A DNA stretch of 64,000 nucleotides from Acanthosepion esculentum (GCA_964036315.1 OZ038487.1:54083275-54147274); one strand, 5' to 3'. Counted from the stretch's first letter, positions 11,040 to 23,227 are shown. The notes: generated by a model not told the origin, from the letters alone. A program made the numbers and translations.

Positions 11040-12562
11040 AATCTTACTGTTGTTTCCATTTTGTTTTTTGTTTTTCTGTTGATGTCATCCTCCTTGTTTG
11101 ATTTCCTTCAAAAGCAATTATACATAAATCTCTCCATCAAAATGAAATTCAAAGCTTTTCATTTCGGAAAATAAAAAGATATACAAATAAAAAAAATGGG
11201 AAAAACATGATAAAATAATAACAATAAAGTTGAAAGAAAAAATATCTGAAAGATGCTGTCAGCCATTATTAATAGGCTTCCTTAACTTACTCTTATCAAA
11301 ATGTATTCTTTGATAAACTTGGTTCAATAACATCTTTTGGAATATTAGCACCCTGCTCTTCGCTATCATTTATCCAGTCACCCCTTGAACCCGATAAGCT
11401 GTTTCCTTCTCTCCTGGCTTGAGGCTATTGCATACACATATAAAGTAAAGTAGTTTGTTTGTCGATCTTGACTTGCTCAATCTAATATGGCTGTTGTTAT
11501 TCATGAAAGCACTGGATAAGAATAAACAGGAAATAATGAGGCATAAAAAGCAACAAACAAAAACCACCAGTTTATTTAGCCTTTAATAAATTATCTTTTA
11601 TTATTTCCTTTACCTAATTTAAACAAAGTAGATTCTTGTCTGATATTTTATTCTATTTATTCTTTTAAGCCATTCATTTCTATTTTTTAAAATATTTTTT
11701 AAATTAAGCTTATGTCAGACAATAGAGGATGTGTGGGTGTTATAATGGATTGTGGCTCGGAATGAGAAATCAAAGAACTGAATCCGAATTCCATCCAGTT
11801 TCATAATAATTCAAACAATTCAAAGACATTTGCGTTCCATTTAACCATTTATTAATGACTGTTTAAAAGCAGATATATACAAAAACAATAGTCAAACAAA
11901 TTGGGTTCTAAAGACTTGATTGGCAACCATTCTAGATGTGATAACTCAATAAAATCAACTCTTCACCCAACAAGCATTGGCCACTCATGTGGCTGCACTG
12001 GGCCCTGAAAAATACACAGTTACCGAAATTCTTCAATAGCGTATGTTGTGAATTGTGCAATGGGCAGAGAAAACATTTACTTTTTTATGTCAGACAATAT
12101 GATATATTATTTACCTTACATAAAAGTTTCAAGTAGAGAAAAAAAAATTTGCCTTGGTATGTAAATAAATTTTCATGTGTGACTTTACTTTCATAGATGA
12201 TATATTACTTTTTCTTTTACTTGTTTATTCAAGTTCGATTCAGACAGCCTTTCTTCCACCTCACCCCAAAACTACTACATTAGGGAACATACTCCCGTGT
12301 GGATGCTTCCTTGAACACTACAATTTTATCCTCTTCAATCAAAGGTCAATAGGTATCTATCATCCTTACCCTCAATTCCTATTACCTTCTCATTCATTCA
12401 TATCACACATCTCATTCATTATAACCATTTCAACACTAATCCTCTGCATTGAATGGCTCTCGAGCCTTTTATTGGGTGATCTTTACTTAAAAAATGTCAA
12501 ATAGCCTAAAAATTACAAACAGAACATTCTGTAATTGATATTTGTGCAAGAAGGTTATCATC
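11038..12562. other. no recognisable feature
   Basis: About 1.5 kb without a supported gene. An open frame at 12175-12504 looks like a decayed LINE C-terminus at best and similar wording recurs near 49150-49290, so both may be parts of one unnamed repeat. Confidence 0.45.
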
Positions 12563-13563
<1,001 letters not shown>

Positions 13564-13792
13564 ATGAATATTATGTATTCTTTTTTGTATTGTATAAATA
13601 CTTTTTTCACCTATTAAAATGAATAAATGGCATTTACTTCTATTGAATCGAAATTTGTCTGTTTTCTATTCAGATTTAGTTATTATGCATCTGTGTACAG
13701 TTAATTATATGAAAAGTATGTTTATTCATTAGTTGGAAATACAATAATTTAAAAATTTGTATGTGTACAAATATTTGTTTCCCTCCCAAGTG

Positions 13793-13833
13793 TATATATA
13801 TACATTATATATATATATATATATATATATATA
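13793..13833. repeat. (TA)n microsatellite
   Basis: TA array with one CAT interruption, directly before a LINE fragment. Confidence 0.95.
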
Positions 13834-13834
13834 C

Positions 13835-14039
13835 TTTTGTTGGTTCCCAGACTGCATGAATTTAAACAAGCTACTCGGGTGGCATCTCAGTCCCACCCTT
13901 TCACAGTTAAAGCGGTTAAATGTAACCATCTCTTCTACTCAAACAGCTTCTTCTGTCACACTTCCCGTTGTTTTCAATCCTCTGTAACCCCTTGTGTGCT
14001 AGTGGCACTCCTGCCTTGCTTGGGGTGAATTGCTTAAAA

Positions 14040-14040
<1 letters not shown>
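13835..14040 (+). mobile_element. LINE family 1, 3' fragment
   Basis: Encodes the family C-terminal piece (similar to 'LVPRLHEFKQATRVASQSHPF'), has a deletion after the TSRC part relative to 36425-37655, then CCCCTTGTGTGCTAGTGGC and the terminal CTTGGGGTGAATTGCTTAAA plus poly-A. Poly-A passes into a (TA)n array. Confidence 0.75.

Positions 14041-14048
<8 letters not shown>

Positions 14049-14081
<33 letters not shown>
14049..14081. repeat. (TA)n microsatellite
   Basis: TA array growing out of the poly-A tail of the LINE. Confidence 0.95.
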
Positions 14082-14087
<6 letters not shown>

Positions 14088-14279
14088 GGAAAATGTATAC
14101 CCTTAATCACTATCTAGGTTTCTACCCTTATGGTATACATTTTCACATTTTATAATTTTAATCTGTTCTACATATTCTATTTTCAGAATAGTGCATTGAG
14201 AACTCTACTTTTATATTTCCATGTTTGGCCTGGGTTTACCCCAGTCAACAGTAAATTTTCTATTCACACACACACATAT

Positions 14280-14283
<4 letters not shown>

Positions 14284-14348
<65 letters not shown>
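14284..14348. repeat. (TA)n microsatellite
   Basis: Long TA array abutting the P1 palindrome. Confidence 0.97.
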
Positions 14349-14352
<4 letters not shown>

Positions 14353-14557
14353 TGAACATAGAAGTCAATACTTAGAGGCGACAGTCTGTTTCATGCTAGT
14401 GCAATCGTCAGGCAACTTGCCTGATGATTGCACTAGCATGAAACAGACTGTCGCCTCTAAGTGTTGACTTCTGTGTTCACTTTTATATTTACACACGCTC
14501 TATCTCTGATATTGAGCACTTTATCCCATAAATATTGCACACTTTAAGACTATATTT

Positions 14558-14560
<3 letters not shown>
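14349..14560. mobile_element. palindromic element with hammerhead-like core (family P1), best copy
   Basis: A left arm (14349-14412) and right arm (14419-14483) are near-perfect inverted copies of about 64 bp, and the right arm continues to about 14560 through CTATCTCTGATATTGAGCAC and CACTTTAAGACTATATTTC. The arrangement mirrors 1599-1807, where the left arm is the long one. Both ends abut (TA)n. No protein is encoded. Inverted pseudo-LTR structure of a Penelope-like element or a non-autonomous derivative is the leading inference. Confidence 0.65.
14413..14466 (+). ncRNA. hammerhead-ribozyme-like motif
   Basis: CTGATGA at 14421-14427, a stem II with TGC/GCA pairing around ACTA, GAAAC at 14440-14444, and stem III of ACAG/CTGT with a one-base loop ending in GTC at 14450-14452, so a cut is predicted after 14452. 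Stem I can form between AACTTGC (14414-14420) and GC....AAGT (14453-14462) with a CTCT bulge, the kind of internal loop used for loop-loop contacts in type I hammerheads. The opposite strand carries CTGACGA in place of CTGATGA. Activity is inferred only. Confidence 0.45.

Positions 14561-14563
<3 letters not shown>

Positions 14564-14595
<32 letters not shown>
14564..14595. repeat. (TA)n microsatellite
   Basis: TA array abutting the outer end of the palindromic element. Confidence 0.95.
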
Positions 14596-14598
<3 letters not shown>

Positions 14599-14814
14599 GT
14601 AAATGTGTGTATATGTAAATATTATGTAAGACTGCAACATCAAATTAAGGTTAATCATTTCCCAGGACCAACATGTGTCTTGCATAACTTAGCTTTTCTC
14701 AATAATGGCATCCCAAATTTCCAGGCATGGGTTCTATAAATGCAGCTAATCTTTAGGGACCAAATATAGTATCAAAAGGAATTAAACCATTTTGATCAGT
14801 TAATAGAAAACATT

Positions 14815-15290
14815 TCTTTAGTAAGTTATTTCCAGATTGAAATTCTGTTCTCATCATATTTTTGTTATGATGCTTTTTGACACTAGTGTCATCCGCTGTG
14901 TTATGGTTTCTTAGCCACATTCAAACTGAATTGCTGCAGTCCCAAATATTCAATGGAAGACCTATCAATTTTATGACTTAAAAACTTCAAGATGATCTCT
15001 TTTGTCAGAATAAATTACATTCATCACAGAAAACCCTCTTTTAGCTTCTGCAGGACTTACAGCAATTTTGCTCTTATTATGAGGGAAGTGCTGAAAAATT
15101 CTTGGCTCGACTAACTTCCAAAAATCTGATCAAATGTTCAAATATCTGTTTTAGCTTGGGATCTTCACCATATCAAGAAATTGACAGCATCCCTCTTATT
15201 TAGACCCCACAGCTTGTGAATAAAGGAGCGTAAGCACTGTTGATATTTCTTAATAGTAAATTTTTACAATCTAACAAATATTATGAATTA
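14815..15290 (-). pseudogene. hAT-superfamily transposase C-terminus, decayed
   Basis: Minus-strand translation gives pieces of a hAT C-terminal dimerisation region: 'KNLLLRNINSAYAPLFTSC', 'GEDPKLKQIFEHLIRFLEV', then 'SPAEAKRGFSVMNVIYSDK', which matches the family's (A/C)ERGFS.MN signature, and finally 'WLRNHNTADDTSVKKH'. Frameshifts and stops separate them. The N-terminal zinc finger and catalytic core are absent. The product would have moved a hAT transposon; this copy cannot. Assignment rests on the ERGFS-MN-like motif and its order with the tail. Confidence 0.6.
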
Positions 15291-15344
15291 TATGAAACAA
15301 ATGATTACCAAAATGTTATACTTATAATCAGAGTCAGTTGCGAA

Positions 15345-15480
15345 GAAGGCTTGGAAAAGTTGGCACTCACAGGACATTTCTGGAACATGTAATGAGAAAA
15401 GTAAGTTTTCAAGTTCTTATGCTCACAGGACATATTGAAGGCAAAAGTGACAGGGGAATACAGTGAGTAACCTATATAAA
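15345..15480 (+). mobile_element. RTE-type LINE fragment, rearranged
   Basis: Contains 'LTGHIEGKSDRGIQ' and a second partly duplicated 'LALTGHF' and 'EHVMRK', the C-terminal words of the RTE-like family, in shuffled order. It faces a minus-strand copy starting near 15560. Confidence 0.5.
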
Positions 15481-15559
15481 GTGCTTGTGCAAACTGATAG
15501 CAGAATAGGGAGGCTCGACGAGACAGTGAAATTGTCATAATTAAACTAGTTTCCTCTTT

Positions 15560-16075
15560 TCTACTATGTACCATGTTCTTACAGAAATGGTGATCATAGC
15601 TCTCCACAATTTCCTATACTTTTTTTTTACTATCCCTCCAAATCCCTGTTTTGCCATCCATTTACACAAGCTCATTATATAGGGTTACTCACTGTTTTCT
15701 CATTGCCCATCTTGTCTTCAGTATATCCTGTGAGCATCAAATTTTCAACAGTCTCTTTCATTATGTGTCCCCAGAAATTTCAACTCTTTCTGATTCTGAG
15801 TATAAGTATGATTCTTGCTTCAATTTTCCTTAAAACCATATTTCTGTTGCCTCAAGTCTCCTGTGAGGAAATTGTCCAGCATTCACTACAATATAGGAGG
15901 ATTGGTATTATATAGAAGTTCAGGACTCTTTTCTTTGATTCTTATGAAATTTTCCTGTTTCTTAATATTTTTTTTAACTTTTAGAAGGCATCTTTCACTA
16001 TTCCAATATGCCTTTTGATTTTGGCATCATATTTTCCACCATCTCTTCTACTGTCCAGAAACTTGTCTTTTCTCA
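15560..16075 (-). mobile_element. RTE-type LINE 3' fragment
   Basis: Minus-strand copy with the ordered blocks seen in 3651-4073 and 39700-39990: CTCCACAATTTCC, CACAAGCTCATTA, AATTTTCAACAG, CATTATGTGTCC and TTGTCCAGCATTCACT. Stops throughout. With 15345-15480 it forms an inverted pair. Confidence 0.65.
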
Positions 16076-16800
16076 AAATTAAAATTCCTGTTGGAATGCC
16101 TGAGGGAAATTAAGAAGAATGTGACATAACTGCTGATAGTGATCCCCAAAGAGGATTTTGCGGATTATTTTGAAAAATAGAAGGAATGCTGGGATAAGTG
16201 TGTGAGGTGTTAAGAGGAGTACTTTGAAGTGGATTAAGGTGCCATTGCCCAAGGCAGGCTATTTATTTTCATTACTATTAAATGGCTGGATGCATTTCAG
16301 ATATGCATTGTATATACAACATGCACACATGCAACATTGTACATAAATTTGCACAGACATTTTGTTTTCCATTTTGAGGGTTCTGTAATTTTTGAAAGTC
16401 TTTTGACATTTACATGTTGGTATGTATATGTGTGCTTGTGCACAGATTCCTCTCTGTAAGTGTGCATACACATTCCAAGATAGACAATGAACTCTGAGAT
16501 GAAATACATAAGCAAACTCATTTAAACTATCTTTTGAAGTTTTTTTTTCCCCTCTCACACATCCATCTTTCTTCTCCAAGAACTGTCCAGCAGGTGAAGT
16601 CTGTTCGGAGTGGGGACATGTCAATTAGATTCTCTAATGCTTGATTTCATAGATCAGTCGACTTCTTTTTATTCATTCTAAATCAGCTGCATCTTACTTT
16701 CACCATTCTTTAGCACTGAAGATTCTTCGAAACTTCCTCATCCCAAAGATGCAAGCCTCTTCCTCACCCTATACTAGGCTGAACCACTCTACCCGACCAA
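16076..16800. other. no recognisable feature
   Basis: A 121-codon minus-strand open frame (16259-16624) is Cys/His-rich only because of TGTGCA-type simple sequence and has no recognisable domain; it is not called. Confidence 0.5.
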
Positions 16801-16804
16801 AGAT

Positions 16805-17085
16805 TTTACACCCCTTTCTTTTTATCTTTTCTTTATTCAGCTTTTTCATTTTGTCCCTTCTTTTTTCTTTTCTTTCTTTTTTTGTTGTTTTCTCTCATTT
16901 TCCTTCCTCTAATTATTTTTCTTGATATTTTCTTCATTCTTTCTTTCATTCATATTTCCTTCTCTTTTTTTTCTTTCTCCTTTTATTTTCTTCTTTTTCA
17001 TTCCTTCCTCTCTTTTTCTGTCATTATGAGATCTTTTTTCCTCCATTTTTTTTGCTTTCTTTTTTCCTTCTCTCCTTATTTAAAA
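16805..17085. repeat. polypyrimidine tract, about 280 bp
   Basis: The plus strand is almost entirely T and C (TTTCTTTTC-type words), giving strong strand asymmetry. Open frames rich in Phe/Ser/Leu across it are compositional. Confidence 0.85.
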
Positions 17086-17984
17086 TAAATTCTGCTTGGC
17101 ACTGTTTCACTATCAGCCATGCATAATACTTCAATCCGGTATAGTTACCAAGTTTGCAGGTGGGAATAGTCTCAAGGAGATTCAAAGAAATTGGAAAATA
17201 GAGTTAACACACACATACGGAGTAAGAAAAACACATAGTAATACCTTGTCAGCTTCCTCAAATCAATTTCTTTCTTCCGGATTCTAACCACTATCAATAA
17301 TGGCAAAGTCATTCCAGATGTTTTTGAAAATAAGCTTTAACAGTGTAAAAGTTTGTTTACTTGTGTGGTCAACCTTTTTGTTTCAAGTTCAAAATGTTTC
17401 ATTGTCATAGATTAGCATAGAAAAGTGCACAGAGAAATAAAAAAAATTGCAGCTGTCTCTGTTACTATTGGCGGTCAAGGGTTTTATGATGGGACTCTTA
17501 TAATTGCTTGCCATGTTTCTTTGAAAAAAATCAGTCATTTCTGGATGGATGAATATTCATCTTCTGCAAAGGTGAATATTTAATACTGCTGAAAATTTGG
17601 ATTAAATGAAAAGAATCTTTTCAAGCTGACCAACAGAATGATGAGAATGGACATTTTAAAAGTATATATTCACATAATATATACAAATATCTTAAAGCAG
17701 AAAGAAGAGCAAAGATTAGAAAAAAACATTTCTCACTGTGAAGTGGTGAATTGAGTCACCAATTTATGATGAGTAATATTTTTTTTATTTACCTTTAATC
17801 TTCTTTGCCTTTTTTTAAATATATTTATATATATCATGTGAATATATTCTTTTAAAATTTTTGTTTTGAAAGCCATAATAACATTTTGTACTATGACACA
17901 GATTATTTAAGAATTTAAAAAATGATTCAATTTTTTTCTTCTTGCTACAAACTTCAAAACTCTATAAATAGAGCAATAGGTTGT
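17086..17984. other. no recognisable feature
   Basis: No supported gene, RNA or shared repeat in about 0.9 kb. Confidence 0.55.
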
Positions 17985-18240
17985 TGGCAAAATCTCATTT
18001 TTCTTTTGCACTTGTCGCTTGTGGAACTCTCTTCTGGTTTTTTGCTTTTCAGTCAAGTTTGATTTTCAAAAATTTAAATGTAATGTCAATCGTTATCTTT
18101 TATCTTTTTAAATTTCTGTTCTTTTATTGTTATCGCTCCTTAATAGTATTTTTTTTTTTAACTATATTCTTTCACACTCAGTAATCCCCTTGCATGTTAG
18201 TGGCTATCTTACCTTGCTTGGGTGAAATTTTTTTTTTTTT
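17985..18240 (+). mobile_element. LINE family 1, 3' fragment
   Basis: C-terminal words similar to 'CGTLFWFFAFQSSLIFKNLNVMSI' align with 37440-37510, followed by CCCCTTGCATGTTAGTGGC, CCTTGCTTGGGTGAAATT and a T-run. 5' truncated. Confidence 0.7.
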
Positions 18241-18339
18241 AAAATTAACAGAAAATTTTGTAAATACTGATATACAATAGCTCCCAGAACATTTGAAAAA
18301 ATAATCTCTGAGTTTAGTTTGAAGAAACAAATACTTAAA

Positions 18340-19800
18340 AGAAATGGCATAACAAATTATTCATTTTCATTAGTATTAACTGTCATCTCAATTTTTAGTT
18401 TCTTTTATCATAACTTTTATTCAGTGGACAGCAGTGAGTAGATAGCACAGGATTCAAACTAAAGGAAGGCTCTTGTTAAAACTTGAACTCATGTCTCTTT
18501 TACTTTAGGGAAGACAACTTTTATTAATGACTGAGCTAAGAGAACTCAATGGCTTTACAGAAGATCAGATCTAACCATTAAACTCACTCTTCATTCCACA
18601 ATCTCTCTTATCACCATATATGCTATTGTTTTATTGTGTAAACCTATATGACTAATAGTACTAGTAGTATCTTTATTTTATTTTTTTTATTAAAGGAAAC
18701 ATTATCAACCATTATTAATTTTTGACTCATATATCTTTCATCTTAATTTTAGTTGCTTTTCATAATCACCAGCCAAATTATCACTATCTAACCATTAATA
18801 AACAATGTAGAATGGAAATATAGAATAAAATCCTGGCAATATTCAGCCAATAAAAATTCAATATACTATTATTTGGATAAGTTTTGACATTATATTAAAT
18901 ATTTGATTGCTATTTTTCTCATTCAGAAATGACTGTGCCAGTGAATAAACAGCATGAATCATAAATAAAGAATAAGTCATCCATTATGCCTTGAAAAGCC
19001 TGCTTGCATTCAGCAGCTACTTTATAATTTGAGCTAAGTAACATTTATTGGTTGCAGAAGATCAAATCTAACACTTAAACTTTTCTATTTTTCCACTATT
19101 TCTCAATGCTATTTTGTCATTGTTTTTTATTTAAACTTATACGATTAATTGCATTAATAATATCTTTATTTTATTTACTTATTAAACTACTAAGAAAGTT
19201 GAAGCCAGACAGTTTTTCTTGTCAGAATCTGTCTTGCATATTTATAAATCTAGCATTCATCTGTGCATTGAATACTCCTATTCTATCTGGTCTGGTGCTC
19301 CTACAATATATCTCAAGATTCTTGACAAAATTCCAAGAAGGCTTTGTAATGTAATAGATCCTGAAAATGAAACATTATCAACCATTATTAATTTTGAAGT
19401 TTTAGGAAGCTTATCTTACTGTGTATAATATGTTATTAAGTTTGAGTCATATTTACTTTCATCTAAATTTTTAATTGTTTTTTATCACAACTTTTACTAA
19501 AGCCATCAGTAAACAGCAGTGAGTAGACAACATAAGATTTAAAATAAAGGAAATGCTCTTGGTCACAGTTGAACTCATGACTTTTTGATTCAGAGAAGCC
19601 TTTTCAGGAGATCATATCTAACTATTAAACACGGCCTTAATTCCACAATCTCTCATTATATATATTTGTTTACCTACCTGTAGTATAAGGAGCAGCAGTA
19701 TCATTTTCATTTTATTTTTTGAGATAAAGAATTGTCAACCATTATTATGAATTTTGAAGAGTATATATTCAAATAAGTCATATTATTTTCATTTTATTTT
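18340..19800. repeat. degenerate tandem duplication, about three units
   Basis: Ordered blocks recur: ACAGCAGTGAGTAGA (18430, 19513), GAACTCATG (18485, 19569), CTTTATTTTATTT (18671, 19162), ATTATCAACCATTATTAATT (18702, 19375, diverged at 19732) and AATTCCACAATCTCTC type text (18595, 19650). Copies run about 18340-18780, 18990-19440 and 19440-19800, with a LINE fragment embedded in the middle unit. Confidence 0.6.
19195..19400 (+). mobile_element. LINE family 1, internal fragment
   Basis: Encodes 'FFLSESVLHIYKSSIHLCIE' and 'GAPTIYLKILDKIPRRLCN', matching the post-reverse-transcriptase region of the same family at 37080-37200. It is isolated from any 3' UTR, so it was presumably copied together with the surrounding duplicated block. 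Confidence 0.7.
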
Positions 19801-19953
19801 TTATTAAATGAAGTATTTCAGTTATTATTATTACTAATTTTGACTAGTATTTATTATTATAATTTTGACCTACTTTTAATTGCAATTCCTTAGACTGTCA
19901 ATCCATGTTTCAATATCTGTCTATATCTCTGAGATGAGGTATTCTGATTACCT

Positions 19954-20310
19954 GCATTATTTACATTATTCAGACTGTTATCCTAATCTTTAATGTCATA
20001 TTCAAGGATACATGGCTAAGTGGATAAAGACGTTGGTTAGATCCAGTGACTAGACTTAAAGAGTGGTGAGTTCAGTACAGGGCCACAGCAGCAGTGAACC
20101 AAAATTTGAAGAGTTGAGTTAAAGGGAAATAACTGAGTCATCTGGAAGAGGCATGGCACATAGAACTAGAACAATCTATCCCAGTGGATGAAATAAAGGG
20201 TTCAATTCAAAATTCCAATCACCTGAAGAAGGCCAAAGTGTACAATGGCCAAAACATTGTGAATATGTCAATGAAGATGAGGATAACAGTTCAAATAATG
20301 TAAATAATGC
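19954..20310 (+). mobile_element. SINE-like element bracketed by inverted arms (family P2)
   Basis: Two 50-bp arms, 19954-20003 and 20261-20310, are inverted copies at about 43/50 identity. Between them lies a tRNA-like head (GGCTAAGTGGATAAAGACG, then GTGAGTTCAGTAC) and a body ending in CACCTGAAGAAGGCC and CCAAAACATTGTGAATATG. The arms also occur, with no body, at 27676-27896. The CCTGAAGAAGG...GAAACATT words resemble conserved tails of Penelope-like elements and some SINEs; that link is inference. Confidence 0.6.
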
Positions 20311-20315
20311 AAGTA

Positions 20316-20583
20316 ACATGTTTCACTTTTATTAAAGCTTCATCTGAGATCAAGATAGAAATGAAAAAGCAAAGAGGCACAAAGAATTGGTATGTTAAGA
20401 TATTTGGTTAGTTCATATTGGTCAGATATATGTCACATGTATAAATGCAATAGATAATATATAAATATGTGTGAGGAACATTTTGGATGTTAAGATGTGT
20501 GATAGTGTATAAGTGTGTAAGTAAAGAAACACTTGTGTGCCTAGGTGTATGTTGGACAGTAATGTTAATTCATGTAAGTGTAT

Positions 20584-20628
<45 letters not shown>

Positions 20629-20949
20629 AGGAATGTCTATAAATGTCAAACTTGTTTTTCGTCATTGATCTGTAGCAAGATATTGCAAATAATTTTGTAT
20701 TTGGTTGGATTTTATATTCTTGTGTATGTGTGTGTAGGGAGGGATGTCTGTTATCATCATCACCTCTGTGTGGGTTGGTGAGACACATCAAGATATTGTA
20801 ATAATCATGTTTTGGTTTGGATTTATCATTAAAGCATTTCTCATGTGTATATTTTGAAAAGGATTTGTAAATTTTCATTATTTTATGTATTAGATAGACA
20901 TAAAATAGATTCATGTATAATGGATCTGTAGAAAGATGGTGATGTGAGG
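20316..20949. other. (GT)n microsatellite in otherwise plain sequence
   Basis: A GT array lies at about 20586-20624. GTGTGT-rich words continue on both sides. No gene is supported; the open frames here encode His-Thr or Cys-Val strings from the repeat. Confidence 0.7.
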
Positions 20950-21400
20950 TATTTTTTTTTTATAGCATTTAACCCCAAACAAGGCAGGAGTGGCACTAGC
21001 ATGCAAGGGGTTACAGAGAGTGAGAGCAAGAGTAAAGAGAGGTGTTTGAGGAAAGGATATAGAGAAGGACAGGAATCAGGATCAAGGTATCAGAAGATGT
21101 TGATTGACATTACATTTGAATATTTGAAGATTATAGTTATCAGGGAAGCAAGTCGAAGAAAGGAAATTCCACTAGTGGGAAGTGCGAGAGAAGGAGCTGT
21201 TGGAAGAGAAGAGGCAGTTACATTTAGCTGTTTTGACAGTGAAAGGATGGGACCGAGATGCCAACCTAGTAGCATGCTTAAATTCATGCAGTCGGGGTAC
21301 CAGTGAAAGTAGCTCATCAGAGCAGTTGCCACAAAAATATTTGTAGAAAAGACAGAGAGAAGCCACATGACATCTGTGAGAAAGTGACTAATATTTCAAG
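20950..21400 (-). mobile_element. LINE family 1, 3' fragment
   Basis: Minus strand encodes 'VASLCLFYKYFCGNCSDEL' and 'LVPRLHEFKHATRLASRSHP', then the serine-rich end and 3' UTR with CAAGGGGTTACAG and AACCCCAAACAAGGC next to a T-run. This is one of the least decayed C-termini of the family in the window. Confidence 0.8.
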
Positions 21401-21580
21401 TAAGTGGTTATAGTTGGTAGTAATGCTATAAATATATTTCCAAAATATTTTCTCCTTAAAGGGTTACGTTCCTATTTAATTAGGCTAGCATTAGTGAAAT
21501 CAAAGTTATGTCTCAGGTAGATTCAATGTAAGATGAGGGAGTTAGAATGTCTGTCTAAGCACAAGACTCTCTCTCTATAT

Positions 21581-21601
21581 ATATAACACACCTGAAATTA
21601 T

Positions 21602-21646
<45 letters not shown>

Positions 21647-21672
21647 TATATATAATTTCAGGTGTGTTATAT
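21581..21672. repeat. inverted repeat around a (TA)n array
   Basis: AACACACCTGAAATTAT (near 21586-21602) and ATAATTTCAGGTGTGTT (near 21652-21668) are perfect inverted copies separated by a TA array. A third partial copy, TTACAGGTGTTATATAT, follows near 21706-21722. Likely able to extrude a cruciform; may be a tiny palindromic transposon relic. Confidence 0.75.
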
Positions 21673-21735
21673 ATATACATACTTGAAGTTACATACATAT
21701 ATATATTACAGGTGTTATATATATATATATATATG

Positions 21736-21875
21736 CAGAAATATAGTCTTAAAGTGTGCTATATTTATGGGATAAAGTGCTCAATATCAGAGATAGAGCG
21801 TGTGTAAATATAAAAGTGGACATGGAAGTCAGCACTTAGAGGCGACAGTCTGTTTCATGCTTGTGCAATCATTAA
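21736..21875 (-). mobile_element. single arm of palindromic family P1
   Basis: Full-length arm from GAAATATAGTCTTAAAGTG to TGCTTGTGCAATCATTAAA, aligned with 1599-1740 but with no inverted partner. On the minus strand it keeps TGATTGCACAAGCATGAAAC and the ACAG/CTGT stem, but the CTGATGA core is cut at its first bases by the junction with a (TA)n array. Confidence 0.7.
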
Positions 21876-21880
21876 ATATA

Positions 21881-21916
<36 letters not shown>

Positions 21917-21926
21917 TGTATGTATG

Positions 21927-22009
<83 letters not shown>

Positions 22010-22018
22010 GTATATGAA
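21876..22018. repeat. compound (TA)n (GTAT)n (CA)n microsatellite
   Basis: TA, then GTAT repeats (about 21889-21927), TA, CA (about 21950-21975) and TA again. Confidence 0.95.
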
Positions 22019-22142
22019 AATTATAAAAATAAAACTGGAGTCCTTAAAATTATTTATTTAGAGCAACTTTACAAGTTTCATAGTTCTATGATTTTGAAAA
22101 GTTAAAATGAGATGGAGACTTGTGTGGCTATGTTATGATATA

Positions 22143-22147
<5 letters not shown>

Positions 22148-22190
<43 letters not shown>
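22148..22190. repeat. (TA)n microsatellite
   Basis: Uninterrupted TA array. Confidence 0.95.
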
Positions 22191-22193
<3 letters not shown>

Positions 22194-22693
22194 ATAATAA
22201 AATTTAAATGTCCTGAAACTTCAGTGAAATCTTTGTGGAACATATATTGTAATTACATTATGCAAAATGCTGTCTTTTTAAACAGAAATGTATTAAGGTT
22301 GATCCACAAAAATTATTTTTGTTAAACCACAATTTGCATCAGGGTATTCAAATTATAAACATTAAACCTGTAGAATCTGAGAACTGACCACTTGTCAGTA
22401 CATTATTCCTGGACATTGTAAATGTTAATATTTCACAACGTCTTATGTCACAGAACTAATCATCAGTGAAGAGCAGCAAATGGCCAGTACAAAGTTACTT
22501 CAATGAACAACCTTATTCTTAAAAATTACCTTGGAAAGTTTTGAATATTGTAGGATTTTTAAAAATTACAAAGCCTTTGAATGAGATATATATTAGCATT
22601 AATTGTAGTTTTTACTGTATAAAATAGCATTGTAAATGGAAAATAAACAAGTCAACCAACAAAAGGCTCAAATATTATTGAACATGATGAAAT
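22191..22693. other. no recognisable feature
   Basis: AT-rich DNA with no supported gene or shared repeat. Confidence 0.55.
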
Positions 22694-23227
22694 CCGGTGT
22701 AAGGGTCTTGTGGCCTCCCTCCCAATCTATGATATGGGGCTTCCCACGCTACTACATTTCAATTTTCATAAGTTAGTACTCAAATAAAATACAAACTTTA
22801 TTGTATCCTAACTATGTACAATAATGAATTATATACAATATAGGTGAACAATTCAACTAGAACAAATGAAGGTAAATACAATGTATCTAAATACAAATTA
22901 TATGTCATAATAGATCATTCCATTTTAAATAATTCAACGATGTGTTGCAACAATTGTTAACTTCAACTTGAGCTTTTATTAAAAAGTTGTGTCAATTAAA
23001 ACATTCAACATTATGGATAAAAAATAGTGAATTTTATTCCGTGTTTTTTCGAGAGGAAAACAAATTTACGGATTTGGACAAACAAAAAAAAGCCCAGAAT
23101 GACATCAAAATTTGTGAAAATTTTCTATCCTTTCATAGTTGCACTGAGTTTAAGTTGTAATGTATATAAATGGAGGTAGAAAAAAGCAAATTTTGGTAAG
23201 ATAGTGAGGGTCACAAAAACTGCCCTG
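22694..23227. mobile_element. hAT-like MITE, copy 1
   Basis: A non-coding element of about 534 bp matching 48180-48740 along its whole length (shared words CTAACTATGTACAATAATG, CATAATAGATCATTCCA, CATTCAACATTATGGA, GAGGAAAACAAATTTA). The right end is the inverse of CAGGGCAGTTTTTGTGACCC and the left end is a diverged relative of the copy-2 start. CAGGG-type termini are usual for hAT transposons, so a non-autonomous hAT is inferred. The 8-bp duplication is not evident. Confidence 0.6.

Noticed and set aside
16259..16624. 121-codon minus-strand frame with many Cys and His, possible zinc-finger look
   Set aside because: Cys/His come from TGTGCA-like simple sequence and do not form a spaced finger pattern.
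20944..21306. 120-codon plus-strand frame
   Set aside because: It is the antisense of a LINE family 1 C-terminus, whose minus-strand translation clearly matches other copies.
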